Positions 24,063 through 32,305 of a stretch of DNA of 33,497 nucleotides are shown here, piece after piece. The notes under the pieces were generated by a model that was not told where the DNA came from, ran no database searches, and saw only the letters and a list, made by a program, of their open reading frames with translations. Position 1 is the first letter of the stretch; each line of letters opens with the position of its first letter. The stretch is from CAZQSL01 sp964595945 (lineage in GTDB: Bacteria; UBP15; UBA6099; JAJRTR01). The stretch lies in contig CAZQSL010000024.1 of the NCBI GenBank assembly GCA_964595945.1, positions 1 to 33,497 of the forward strand. The letters run 5' to 3'. The translations under genes and the position numbers were made by a program.

Positions 24063-26420
24063 TCAGGGGAGTGATTTGTAAATGTAATAATTGGCGAGGA
24101 CCTTTTTGATGTAGTCACGGGTTTCGTCGCGTGGTACAAGTTCGACGAAAACATCGCGGTCAGAGACGGGATAAGAGGCGAGCCAGCGGGTCATGTTGCC
24201 GGGGCCGCCATTGTAGGCTCCGATGGCGAGGGGGTATTCGTTTTTGAATTTTGACAGGAGATATGCGAGATACCAGGTGCCGAAACTGACGTTGATGGAA
24301 GGCTCATACAGATCGAGTCCCTCGCATTTCATGGAGAATTTGCCTGCGAGCCAGCAGCCGGTCGAAGGAATGATCTGCATGAGGCCGCGCGCGTCCGACC
24401 GGGAAGTGGCGTCAGCCTTAAATCTGCTTTCCTGCCGGATGACGGCGAGGGGCCATGCGGGGTCGAGCGAATAGTTGGCCGCGGCTTCGGCTGTCAGGTC
24501 GGAGTAGTACCGGGGGAAGAGCAGCGCGGATGTGGATTGCAGCGACAGCGTGGGGCAGAGCGACGATGGATTGGCGAGTATCTCAAGCTCAATGGCCTTG
24601 ACGGAAGCGATAATATTACCCTGTGCGAGAAGGATGCGTGAGCGTATTTCGGCAGCCGGGAGAGATGGTGTGGCAGGTGCCGAGTCGAGAACCGCATTGG
24701 CTTCGGCAAACATACCGAGCAGGCGAAGGGCGTTAGCAGAGGCAATGTGAGAATCGTCCGTAGCGGGATATAGCTGTTTGAGGCACAAATCAGGCAGACG
24801 ATCCGGACTGCCGTGAGTATCGGCCCCGATCGCCGAGAGGCGTGCGGCCGCGCGGAAGGAATAATAGGAGTAGGGGTATTCGACGCGAAGTTTCGTCATG
24901 CGGGAGATCGCTGAAGGAGTGTCACCGGAAGACATTTTCGCGATTGCGGTCCAGAAGAGTGATTCCGGGATCGCCATGGAATCCGGGAAATCAGTGATGA
25001 TCGAATTGTAGAACGGTGTGGCATTGGCGATACTGCCCGAGCGGAGATGATGCCGGGCGATAGTGGCGAGCCAGTCAGGGGCGGAGGGATTGCGGGGCGC
25101 GATTGCCAGCAGCCGCCTGAGAGTGGCCAGGCGATTGGCCTCGTCACCCTTGACTGACTGTACATAGGCGAGTGATTCGAGCGCGTCGGGAGCTATCGAA
25201 GGGTATTTGTCCGCGCACCCAGCGAGTTTTTTTTGCGCACCGTCCCAGTTGTGGAGTTTGAGAGATGAGCGGGCGTTGGTGAGGCAGGCGTCAGCGCGTA
25301 TCGTTTCCGGGACGGATGCCGCGGTTATGGCGCTTGTGAGAGTCGATGCCGTTTTGAAGTCGCCTGTCATAAAATAGCCGGCGGCGATAAATGCCGATAC
25401 CTCTGGACCAGCGGTTTTCGCTATTGGTTTCAGGATGCGAATGATTGCGTATCCGCGTGATGTGTCGCGGAAGTGGCGCGCGAGGGCGGCGCGCTGGCCG
25501 GGCGTGAATGAGTCTCGGTCGAAGTCAATGTAAGTATCGAGCGGTGAGGGCATGGTGAGCGCGGGATATGACAAGGCAGCTGAGGTGACAATGTCCGGTA
25601 TTTGTGAGCGGTTGTCCGACCGGGCGAGAAGATCGATGGCATAAGCTGCCGCGCCGCCACGGGCGGCGGGGGAGGCATTGGTGTCGGCCATGACGGCGCG
25701 GGCGGTGGCGATAGCTTCCGCTTCGCCACCGTTAGCGAGAGCCACATCGCATTTGAGGAGTTTTGCGGCAGTCGTCACCGGGTTGTCCGGATAGCGGCGT
25801 TCGAGGGTCTCGATCTCGCTGGCGGCATATCTGAAATGTCCGTTCCTGATCGAAGCGCGTGCCTTGATATAAATGGCATGGGCGGGCAGGGTGGTGGTGT
25901 GCCGGTTTTCGTTGAACCATCGTACGCAGGCGGAATATCTGCCGGCTGAATAGAGGAGCAGCCCCTTGTAGAAAATGGTTAGGCGGGCATGGTAGGAGTG
26001 TGGCCATGTACTGATGAGAGAGTCGGCGGCCGTGATGATTTCATCGGCCGTCGAGTCGGGGAGCGGTAGTGGCGGATCGGTCGAATATGCCGGCCACCGG
26101 GGAGTCCATCGGGTGAGCAGGTTTTCGTAGGCGATGCGCGCGCGGCGCTCATAATCGAGCAGTTCCGAGGCCTGCTCATCTCCGGCGGCCGTGCATTTCG
26201 CGAGCAGGGCCTCACCGTTTTCCACAGAGCCGGAGAGGATCATTTTCGATGCTGGCGCCGAGCATGTGCCGCTATCCGCGACAGCTTCGAACATGTTTTG
26301 TTTTGCGAAAAAACGTGATTTCAGGGTGGGGGCCAGCATCGAGGCCGACACGACAATGGCAAGAGCGAGACAAATGGCTGTGGCTATGCGGGCACGGGGT
26401 GTCATTTTAACGCTTTTCAT
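24063..26420 (-). CDS. TPR-containing soluble lytic murein transglycosylase
   Basis: A 785-aa periplasmic peptidoglycan-cleaving enzyme. An N-terminal membrane segment or signal anchor (about residues 10-30, ATAICLALAIVVSASML) is followed by some 600 residues of TPR-like helices, as in the superhelical U-domain of Slt70. The C-terminal SLT domain has catalytic E664 in VIRQESRF, then ARGLMQIIPSTG, AIGAYNGGPGN and TRDYIKKV. The ATG at 26420 overlaps the PBP gene end by 14 nt; a second ATG at 26405, just after that stop, is also possible. Pairing a lytic transglycosylase with a transpeptidase suggests a shared role in wall remodelling. Confidence 0.92.
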   Translation of the reverse strand: MKSVKMTPRARIATAICLALAIVVSASMLAPTLKSRFFAKQNMFEAVADSGTCSAPASKMILSGSVENGEALLAKCTAAGDEQASELLDYERRARIAYENLLTRWTPRWPAYSTDPPLPLPDSTADEIITAADSLISTWPHSYHARLTIFYKGLLLYSAGRYSACVRWFNENRHTTTLPAHAIYIKARASIRNGHFRYAASEIETLERRYPDNPVTTAAKLLKCDVALANGGEAEAIATARAVMADTNASPAARGGAAAYAIDLLARSDNRSQIPDIVTSAALSYPALTMPSPLDTYIDFDRDSFTPGQRAALARHFRDTSRGYAIIRILKPIAKTAGPEVSAFIAAGYFMTGDFKTASTLTSAITAASVPETIRADACLTNARSSLKLHNWDGAQKKLAGCADKYPSIAPDALESLAYVQSVKGDEANRLATLRRLLAIAPRNPSAPDWLATIARHHLRSGSIANATPFYNSIITDFPDSMAIPESLFWTAIAKMSSGDTPSAISRMTKLRVEYPYSYYSFRAAARLSAIGADTHGSPDRLPDLCLKQLYPATDDSHIASANALRLLGMFAEANAVLDSAPATPSLPAAEIRSRILLAQGNIIASVKAIELEILANPSSLCPTLSLQSTSALLFPRYYSDLTAEAAANYSLDPAWPLAVIRQESRFKADATSRSDARGLMQIIPSTGCWLAGKFSMKCEGLDLYEPSINVSFGTWYLAYLLSKFKNEYPLAIGAYNGGPGNMTRWLASYPVSDRDVFVELVPRDETRDYIKKVLANYYIYKSLP

Positions 26421-27654
26421 GGGCTACTCTATTGAGGAGCTGACCTGAGAAGGATGCGGCCTTGATGCGCCATACACCGTCGTTTTTGACCATCGTGGCG
26501 AAGGCGAATTCGCGGCCGTTGCCGTGAACGGTGCCGACGAGCCATGTGTACTGTTCGGCGTCGGAATTGCCGTTGAGCGAACCGGTTTTACCGGTGATCT
26601 GCAAGTCTCCCGCGAGGAAATCGCCATTTCTGTAGAAGCCTCTATAAGCGGTTCCCCCCTGCTCGTTGACGGTTTTGTTCATCATGTCGAGCATGGGTTT
26701 GATGGTTGTCTTTTTTACGACGGTAGCGAGGGGTTGGGGTTGCGCGTGATATACGTGGCCTTCGGGTGAGTAGATGTCGGCGACAAGATATGGTCTCATC
26801 ATGATCCCATCGTTCATATAGACGGCGGCTATCATTGCCGCGTGCAGGGGCGACATCCATGAGCCCTCGAATCCCGCAGCCGTGTTGGCGACATGAAATC
26901 TGCTGTCGCCCACTGACGCGATGCTTTCGATGACTGGCAGGTCGAAGGGGATAGGCTTGTTGAAATGGTGTTTTGCGAAGTACTCGACGAGGCTTGAGCG
27001 GCCGATGGAAACACCGATTTTCGCGAAGGCCGTATTGCAGGAGGTCGCGAGCGCGCGCCCCATGGTGGTGGGGCCGATGACGCTGCTGACGGTTTCGTAG
27101 ACAGCGCCGTCTTCAGTCCTGTAGACACCGGTGCAGTCGAATGGCGAGTCGGGCGAATAGATGCCTTTTTCGATGGCAGCCGCGGCTGTAATGATTTTTG
27201 CGATCGAAGCCATTGGATGGATGCTTGAGCGGGAGAGTGGGTTTAGGACGGACTGGTAAGGATCGGATGCCGGGATGTCGTTTTTTTTGCGTTCGTGCGA
27301 AACGAGGGCGAGGATTTTGCCAGTTGAGGGTTCGATCGCTACAAAAGAGGTGAAGACCGGGGGATGGTCATAGGATTTCAGCATGTCTTCCGCTGTCTTC
27401 TGCAAATATGGATCGATAGTCAGGATGTATTTCTGATTGCCGGAAGAAGCGTAAAGGGAATTGTCTTTTTCGTTGAGATATATGCGCGCGTCGGTATGGA
27501 GAGCCATGCCGGTACTTGCGAGTGAAACGCTGGCGGGTGGCTGTCGGCGCGAAATCCTGAAGAGCTGTACCGCGAGGATCACGCACAAGATCAGTGAAGA
27601 TATGAAAATGATGGACCTGATTTTATTAGCGCGTTTGATTTTCGATGGAGCCAT
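26407..27654 (-). CDS. Class B penicillin-binding protein (transpeptidase), compact form
   Basis: A 415-aa inner-membrane-anchored transpeptidase that cross-links peptidoglycan. A single membrane helix covers about residues 14-32. LTIDPYLQKTAEDML is the usual lead-in of the catalytic domain. The active-site motifs are complete: S150-x-x-K153 (SIAK), S205-C-N207 and K356-T-G358. Typical FtsI and PBP2 proteins have 550-650 aa; the N-terminal pedestal is almost absent here, so this is a minimal form closer to small PbpA-like transpeptidases. The binding site before the ATG is poor. Its 3' end overlaps the lytic transglycosylase start. Confidence 0.9.
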   Translation of the reverse strand: MAPSKIKRANKIRSIIFISSLILCVILAVQLFRISRRQPPASVSLASTGMALHTDARIYLNEKDNSLYASSGNQKYILTIDPYLQKTAEDMLKSYDHPPVFTSFVAIEPSTGKILALVSHERKKNDIPASDPYQSVLNPLSRSSIHPMASIAKIITAAAAIEKGIYSPDSPFDCTGVYRTEDGAVYETVSSVIGPTTMGRALATSCNTAFAKIGVSIGRSSLVEYFAKHHFNKPIPFDLPVIESIASVGDSRFHVANTAAGFEGSWMSPLHAAMIAAVYMNDGIMMRPYLVADIYSPEGHVYHAQPQPLATVVKKTTIKPMLDMMNKTVNEQGGTAYRGFYRNGDFLAGDLQITGKTGSLNGNSDAEQYTWLVGTVHGNGREFAFATMVKNDGVWRIKAASFSGQLLNRVAHEKR

Positions 27655-27710
27655 GAAGTGTGGAGAAGGTTCCTTTCAGAAAAATGTCGGGGGGCCGGCG
27701 GATGCGGCAT

Positions 27711-28574
27711 TCAGGTAGTGTGGCAGACGCGGAGGAAGTTCGTCTTCTTCCAGCCTCTCATGTTTTCGGCAGCCTCATGAGCGGAATATTCATCGGCGCA
27801 TACTCCGAACAATGCCGAGCCGCTGCCGGTGAGTGACGCGGCGAGACAACCGGCAGAGACAAGCTTGTCCTTGAATTTTTTCATTTCGGGGTATTTTTTG
27901 AAAACGGGACCCTCGAAAGCGTTGTACAAAGTGGCGCAAAGGGCGTCGATGTCGTTGGAGTTGATCATGGCCGACAGTTTGTCGTGATCGGGGCGGCGGT
28001 CTCCCCGATAGGAGCCGAGCCATTTGTATGCCTCGCCAGTCGAGATGGAAAAATCGGGCTGGATGACAACGAGCCACACGGGCTTGGGGAATGATGGGAG
28101 CGGAGTGATGACCTCGCCGCGTCCGGTGGCAATGGCTGAGGTTGCCTCGATGAAAAATGGGACATCCATGCCGACGCGTGCCGCAATGTCGTGGAGCTGT
28201 TCGAGGGTAAGGTTGAGTTTGAGAATGGAATTGACCGCATTGATGACCGATGCCGCATTGCTGCTGCCGCCGCCGAGGCCTGAGCCGAGCGGGATGGATT
28301 TCGTGAGCGTGATTTCGATGGTGCGCTCGATGCCGAGCTGTTCGCGCATGGTTTCAAAGGCCTTGATGCACAGGTTGCGCTTGCCGATGGGGATTGTGGT
28401 GTCGGGGGTACGGAGGGTGCAATACTCGCGATCTGACGAAGCTACAGACACTTCGTCTTCGACGTCGATGGCGTGCAGCCACGTGATGATTTCGTGATAC
28501 CCGTCTTCGCGTTTGCCCGCGATTTCGAGGAAAAGATTGATCTTGGCCGGTGATTTGACAATGGTGCTATTCAC
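27711..28574 (-). CDS. ispE: 4-diphosphocytidyl-2-C-methyl-D-erythritol kinase
   Basis: IspE is the GHMP-family kinase that phosphorylates CDP-ME in the MEP isoprenoid pathway. The 287-aa protein has SPAKINLFLEI at the start, the ATP-binding IPLGSGLGGGSSNAA loop, GMDVPFF with the catalytic Asp, and a C-terminal SLTGSGSALFG. Length is normal. The GTG start overlaps the last codons of the preceding TPR gene (stop at 28567-28569), and no other start keeps the conserved N-terminus, so translation is probably coupled. It precedes the transpeptidase gene by 56 nt; isoprenoid supply feeds the lipid carrier used in wall synthesis. Confidence 0.96.
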   Translation of the reverse strand: MNSTIVKSPAKINLFLEIAGKREDGYHEIITWLHAIDVEDEVSVASSDREYCTLRTPDTTIPIGKRNLCIKAFETMREQLGIERTIEITLTKSIPLGSGLGGGSSNAASVINAVNSILKLNLTLEQLHDIAARVGMDVPFFIEATSAIATGRGEVITPLPSFPKPVWLVVIQPDFSISTGEAYKWLGSYRGDRRPDHDKLSAMINSNDIDALCATLYNAFEGPVFKKYPEMKKFKDKLVSAGCLAASLTGSGSALFGVCADEYSAHEAAENMRGWKKTNFLRVCHTT

Positions 28575-29268
28575 TTGATTTTACACTTTCTGCGAATTTG
28601 AGGAATCTTGCGGCGACAGCGTCGCCGGGGTTGTCGGCGAGGGCTTTTCTGAAGGCGGCGGCGGCTTCGTCGAGCATGCCGCGGGAGAAGCAGGAAATGC
28701 CGAGGTTGCGCATGAGTTTCGGGTCGTCGCTGTTGATCTTCGCGGCGGCGTTCCAGTGCTCGATCGAGCGGTCGATGTCTTCCATTGCCCGTTTGTGATA
28801 GGCAACGGCAAGATTGAAGTGGAATCGGTAGTCGGTGAATCCGGCCCTGATGGCTCCCGTGAGGAGTTCGATAGCTTCGGAATGTTTGTTGTCGGCAACA
28901 TACAGGCGGCCGAGCTGTGAAATGTATTGGGTGTTGCGTGGATTGCCCCTGTGTGCTTTTTCGAGGTGTTTGAGCGCCTCTGCGTTGCGGCCGAGGTCGA
29001 AGCAAATATCGCCGGCAATGCCGGCTGCCTCGATCCAGTCAGGGTCATTTTTCAGCGCGCGGGAGATGTATTCGAGGGCGGCGTCGAGATTGCCGGCGCG
29101 GTATTCGATTTCCGCTAGTGACTTGTAGGGGTAGGGGAAGGTCGAGCTGACTTTGAGTGCTCGCTGAAACTCCCTTACCGCTGCATCCGTGTCGCCTTCG
29201 CGTTCGTAGCGGATGCCGAGGTTATAGTGATGCGTGGCACGTTCCCTGATCTTTTCGTTGTCGTTCAT
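28567..29268 (-). CDS. Tetratricopeptide repeat protein
   Basis: A 233-aa soluble protein with about six TPR units (HHYNLGIRYEREGDTDAAVR, YKSLAEIEYRAGNLDAALEY, LMRNLGISCFSRGMLDEAAA). There is no signal peptide or catalytic motif. The ATG at 29268 is chosen over an ATG-like codon three residues earlier because it begins the charged segment MNDNEKIRERA; the binding site is weak either way. It lies 27 nt after pyrF and overlaps ispE, so it is an integral operon member. Its role is unknown. Confidence 0.87.
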   Translation of the reverse strand: MNDNEKIRERATHHYNLGIRYEREGDTDAAVREFQRALKVSSTFPYPYKSLAEIEYRAGNLDAALEYISRALKNDPDWIEAAGIAGDICFDLGRNAEALKHLEKAHRGNPRNTQYISQLGRLYVADNKHSEAIELLTGAIRAGFTDYRFHFNLAVAYHKRAMEDIDRSIEHWNAAAKINSDDPKLMRNLGISCFSRGMLDEAAAAFRKALADNPGDAVAARFLKFAESVKSSE

Positions 29269-29295
29269 CGTTATCACTTTTCTTTGAGGAAACGC

Positions 29296-30006
29296 TCAGA
29301 TGGCGAGTTCCTCGTGGATGCGTCTTGCGGCCTGCAGTGGATTATCCGACTCGGTGACGGGACGGCCAATGACGATGTAAGAAGCGCCGAGGGCGAAAGC
29401 GTCGCGCGGGGTCATCACGCGCTTCTGATCGCCAGCCGCCGCCCATGCGGGTCTGATGCCTGGAGTGACGATGAGAAAGTCCGGCGGGAGTGTTTCGCGC
29501 AGGGCGGTGAGCTCCTGTGGAGAGCAGACGATCCCGTCGAGGCCGGATCCGCTGGCGGCCAGCGCGAGGGATGACACCTGATCGCGCAGGGGGCGAGTCA
29601 CGCCGATGTCATCGCGAAGGATTTCCTCGCTGATGCTCGTCAGTACCGTGACGCCGAGGAGCCTGACATCCGATCCCGCGACACCGGCCGCCGCCGCGGC
29701 AAGCATTTCACGACCGCCAGAAGCATGCACGGTAGCGAGCTGGACGCCCTTGTGAGCGATAGCTGCGGCAGCGCGTTTGACCGTGTTGGGTATGTCATGC
29801 AGCTTCAGATCGAGAAAGATATCTTTGCCGGCCGCGCGCAGAAAGTCAAGCAGCCTGTCACCGTCATGGATATACATTTCGAGTCCGACTTTGTAAAACG
29901 ATACAGCATCGTCAAGAGTCTCGACCAGAGCCGCCGCCTCGTCGTAGCCCGGCACGTCGAGAGCGATAATAATCCTGGCCGCAAGGTTAATACTATCCAT
30001 ATTCAT
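29296..30006 (-). CDS. pyrF: Orotidine 5'-phosphate decarboxylase
   Basis: PyrF makes UMP from OMP in pyrimidine synthesis. The 236-aa protein has the signature DLKLHDIPNTV, with the catalytic Asp-Lys-x-x-Asp set, an early IIALDVP strand, VTPGIRP and YIVIGRPVT. In-frame Met codons occur at 30015, 30006 and 30000. The promoter upstream predicts a transcript beginning at about 30007, and no ribosome binding site is present, so the ATG at 30006 is chosen as a likely leaderless start. It is the first gene of the run pyrF-TPR-ispE-PBP-lytic transglycosylase. Confidence 0.95.
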   Translation of the reverse strand: MNMDSINLAARIIIALDVPGYDEAAALVETLDDAVSFYKVGLEMYIHDGDRLLDFLRAAGKDIFLDLKLHDIPNTVKRAAAAIAHKGVQLATVHASGGREMLAAAAAGVAGSDVRLLGVTVLTSISEEILRDDIGVTRPLRDQVSSLALAASGSGLDGIVCSPQELTALRETLPPDFLIVTPGIRPAWAAAGDQKRVMTPRDAFALGASYIVIGRPVTESDNPLQAARRIHEELAI

Positions 30007-30013
30007 AGCGAGC

Positions 30014-30042
30014 ATTTTAGCATTTCGGCGGTCGTTATTCAA
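30014..30042 (-). promoter_or_regulatory. Promoter of the pyrF-led operon
   Basis: On the minus strand TTGAAT (30037-30042) and TAAAAT (30014-30019) are separated by exactly 17 nt. The expected start falls about 7 nt downstream, next to the pyrF ATG at 30006. Confidence 0.75.
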
Positions 30043-30168
30043 TGCGCAGGGCAGGGATTGGCCGGCGGGAGTGATCGATGGGGTTGCGAGGGCGTTCGAG
30101 CAGCCCGCAAATCCAGGCGGCGCTGCGCTCCATTGTGCGAAATGTACACAAGGCGGGAGGCCAGAGCA

Positions 30169-30933
30169 TCAGGGTTTAACGACATAACCGGCCGGAGCGT
30201 TTGTCCAGGGAAACGTCTTGATGGTGATGTGCTTTTTGTCCTGGAAATACTCGTCGACCGCCTTCGTTTCACCAGGCCAGTCGATGATGGAGTATTCGTC
30301 AAAAATCACGACTCCTCCTCTGGACACTCTTGGCCATATTGCTTCGAGTGCGGCGTGTGTAGGCTTGTACAGGTCGCAATCGAAGTGCACCAGCGAAAAC
30401 CTGATTCCCTGATTACTCTCGATAAATTCAGGGACAGTGTCTTCGATCTGCCCCGTGATCAGCTTGACACGGGCTTTCCACGGGATAAACCTGTCCGCGT
30501 CGAATATTGAAATTGCTTCGTTGAGCTCGTCGAAATATTTTTCAGGAGAAAAACCGCCGACCGATTTCTGAACGGAGTCAACGTCTTGCCCATCTTCTGG
30601 CAGCAACTCGGTAAAGCCTTTCCAGTTGTCAAATCCCCACACGACTTTCGTGCGGTCACCGATGCAGTACGCTTCGAGCAGATTGGCCCAGGTCATGAGT
30701 CCCAATCCCCTGAAGACTCCGAGTTCCGCAATGTCGCCGGGCACTTCGAGGGTTTTTCTGAAAAGTTCCGAATGAGCGAGGAATCGTTTCAGCCACTGCC
30801 TTCGGGCAAGCACTGGAAACAGTTGGACCGCGTCGATGGGGCTGATGTCGAATTTTGCGCAGTGTTTTTCGATGCGGTCCTCGATGGTGGAATCGCTGCC
30901 AGTTTTTTTGAAGCCATCGAATTCTCTTGTCAT
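30169..30933 (-). CDS. TylF/MycF-type class I SAM-dependent methyltransferase
   Basis: A 254-aa protein of the macrocin O-methyltransferase (TylF) family. Recognisable parts are GDIAELGVFRGLGLMTWANL (SAM-binding loop), VWGFDNWKGF (acidic end of strand 2), and SLVHFDCDLYKPTHAAL with VSRGGVVIFDEYS, which carry the metal-binding Asp and Asp-Glu residues. Members methylate sugar hydroxyls or similar groups in natural products and glycans. Its ATG overlaps the stop of the upstream radical SAM gene (ATGA at 30930-30933), so the two are translationally coupled and probably modify the same molecule. The substrate is unknown. Confidence 0.87.
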   Translation of the reverse strand: MTREFDGFKKTGSDSTIEDRIEKHCAKFDISPIDAVQLFPVLARRQWLKRFLAHSELFRKTLEVPGDIAELGVFRGLGLMTWANLLEAYCIGDRTKVVWGFDNWKGFTELLPEDGQDVDSVQKSVGGFSPEKYFDELNEAISIFDADRFIPWKARVKLITGQIEDTVPEFIESNQGIRFSLVHFDCDLYKPTHAALEAIWPRVSRGGVVIFDEYSIIDWPGETKAVDEYFQDKKHITIKTFPWTNAPAGYVVKP

Positions 30934-31915
30934 TGTGACTCCATTGAGAGGAATATTTTATTTGCGTCGAGCGGTTTGCGACATGATGTATAAGGCATTA
31001 TATACTTTTCGATGAACTCCTGATCTTCGCCGCAGAGGCAGCATGGATGAGTCCCGTTGAACCATTTGAGCCCCATAAGCGACGACCTCATTTCCTCCAC
31101 GGTATGCTCTCCGATGGTACCGAGCGAAAACTGTAGGAAATTACATGGCATCAGTTGACCGTCAACAGTGAGTTCCATGAATTCCGAAACGGCCGGGCAG
31201 TGGTCGGCAACACCCGAAAAAATATCCCTGTTGATCATGATCTGGCCGTTTGCAAGCCTCGGACTATCAGCTTGCAGCTTCTTGATGTACGCGGAGTCTT
31301 CAGGCGTCATCAGATACTGCTTTTCACCGTCCCATTTTCCGACGGGTTCGGCGATCTGCACATCCATGCGTATCCCTTTTCGATGCGCGAAGTCATAAGC
31401 CTCCCTGAAGCCCTCGGAATACAGCGATGTATGTGTGTAAGCAGTCCCGCTGCGATAACGTCGTCGATAGCCTCCATTGTTTTCCTGAACGATCCAGGCA
31501 GGCGGTTTCCATCATGCTCTTCCTCAATGCCAGAGTCGAGGCTGAAAGCGATTTTGTCCACCTTGAGGCTTCTGAGCCACTTGATGGTGTCTTTGGTCAT
31601 TGACCAGCCGTTTGTGACGACATTTATATATGACTCGTCAGGATGGCATAAGGCGAGGTACTGTTCGAGACGATCGGGGTCGACAACAGGTTCGCCGCCC
31701 TGAAGCACGTAATGAAACACTCCGAGGGCATAAAATTCGTCCATGGCCTTGCCAATCAAGTCCAGTGGCGCCGGGGTCACATGCGCGAATGTCTCCGCAT
31801 AGCAATGAGGGCATCGCATGTTGCACGATTGAGTGACATCCACAGCCATTGTGCGAAGGTTGCCCGGGCGATGATATTTTTGACGTTCGTGCAGTTTCGG
31901 TTTCAGCGAATACAA
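30930..31915 (-). pseudogene. Radical SAM/SPASM protein split by a one-base frameshift
   Basis: The N-terminal part (from TTG at 31915) has the 4Fe-4S motif CNMRCPHC, VLQGGEPVVDP, VVTNGW and KIAFSLDSG of a radical SAM core, and runs into AAGLLTHIH. The expected continuation, TSLYSEGFREAYDF, is in another frame from about 31430 and leads to a SPASM-like C-terminus with Cys in ADHCP, MPCNF and HPCCLC. Restoring one missing base within about 31425-31444 (a short CA-repeat-like stretch) gives one protein of about 328 aa. SPASM enzymes modify peptides, sugars or enzymes using auxiliary clusters. A real mutation, a sequencing error and programmed shifting all remain possible. The last codons overlap the methyltransferase start. 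An ATG at 31849 is an alternative start. Confidence 0.8.
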
Positions 31916-31985
31916 CTTTTCAGGTCCTTAGTGGGTATCGTAATGTCCGCTTCAGCGCCTGGCTGTCTGAAGACTTGTTCCAAAA

Positions 31986-32014
31986 ATCTTACAGCAATAT
32001 GGGGCAAATATCAA
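31986..32014 (-). promoter_or_regulatory. Promoter of the radical SAM / methyltransferase genes
   Basis: On the minus strand TTGATA (32009-32014) and TAAGAT (31986-31991) are 17 nt apart. The predicted start near 31979 gives a leader of about 64 nt with AAGGA before the TTG at 31915. Confidence 0.55.
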
Positions 32015-32072
32015 CATGGCCAATGGCTCCCGGGCCCGGGGAGGCGATAGGTGATCAGGTTGATATCACGAA

Positions 32073-32083
32073 TGGTTGTACGA
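32073..32083. promoter_or_regulatory. FadR-subfamily GntR operator-like site
   Basis: TGGTTGTACGA matches the T-N-G-T-N3-A-C-N-A pattern described for FadR-type GntR regulators. It is the only match seen in the divergent gap and lies upstream of both predicted promoters. The divergent regulator is of that type. A chance match is possible (six fixed bases). Confidence 0.4.
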
Positions 32084-32241
32084 ACTTTTTCATCGAACTC
32101 TTTTTAACCGCTTTTTCCCGAAGGATTCCGGCTCTCTTTCGTCCATCAATGATTTGTGCTATGATCTCTTTCCCACTCCGAATAAGATTTTTGCCGTCGC
32201 TCCATATTTTGTCACGAAGAATCTTCCGTTAACAACAACAA

Positions 32242-32270
32242 TTGCCAGTTGTGGCCCTAAAATATATGAT
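32242..32270 (+). promoter_or_regulatory. Promoter of the GntR-family regulator gene
   Basis: TTGCCA (32242-32247) and TATGAT (32265-32270), each one mismatch from consensus, are separated by 17 nt. The predicted start near 32277 precedes GGAGGAG and the ATG at 32306. Confidence 0.8.
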
Positions 32271-32305
32271 CATGTTATTGCAACAGACAGATGGAGGAGC
32301 AGTGA

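Larger units (their letters stand above)
31916..32305. other. Divergent intergenic region between the radical SAM gene and the GntR gene
   Basis: This 390-nt gap has promoters facing both ways and a FadR-type operator-like site between them (listed separately). It also holds a 12-bp palindrome CCCGGGCCCGGG at 32029-32040. Open frames that cross it have no binding sites or recognisable motifs and are not called. Confidence 0.6.
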
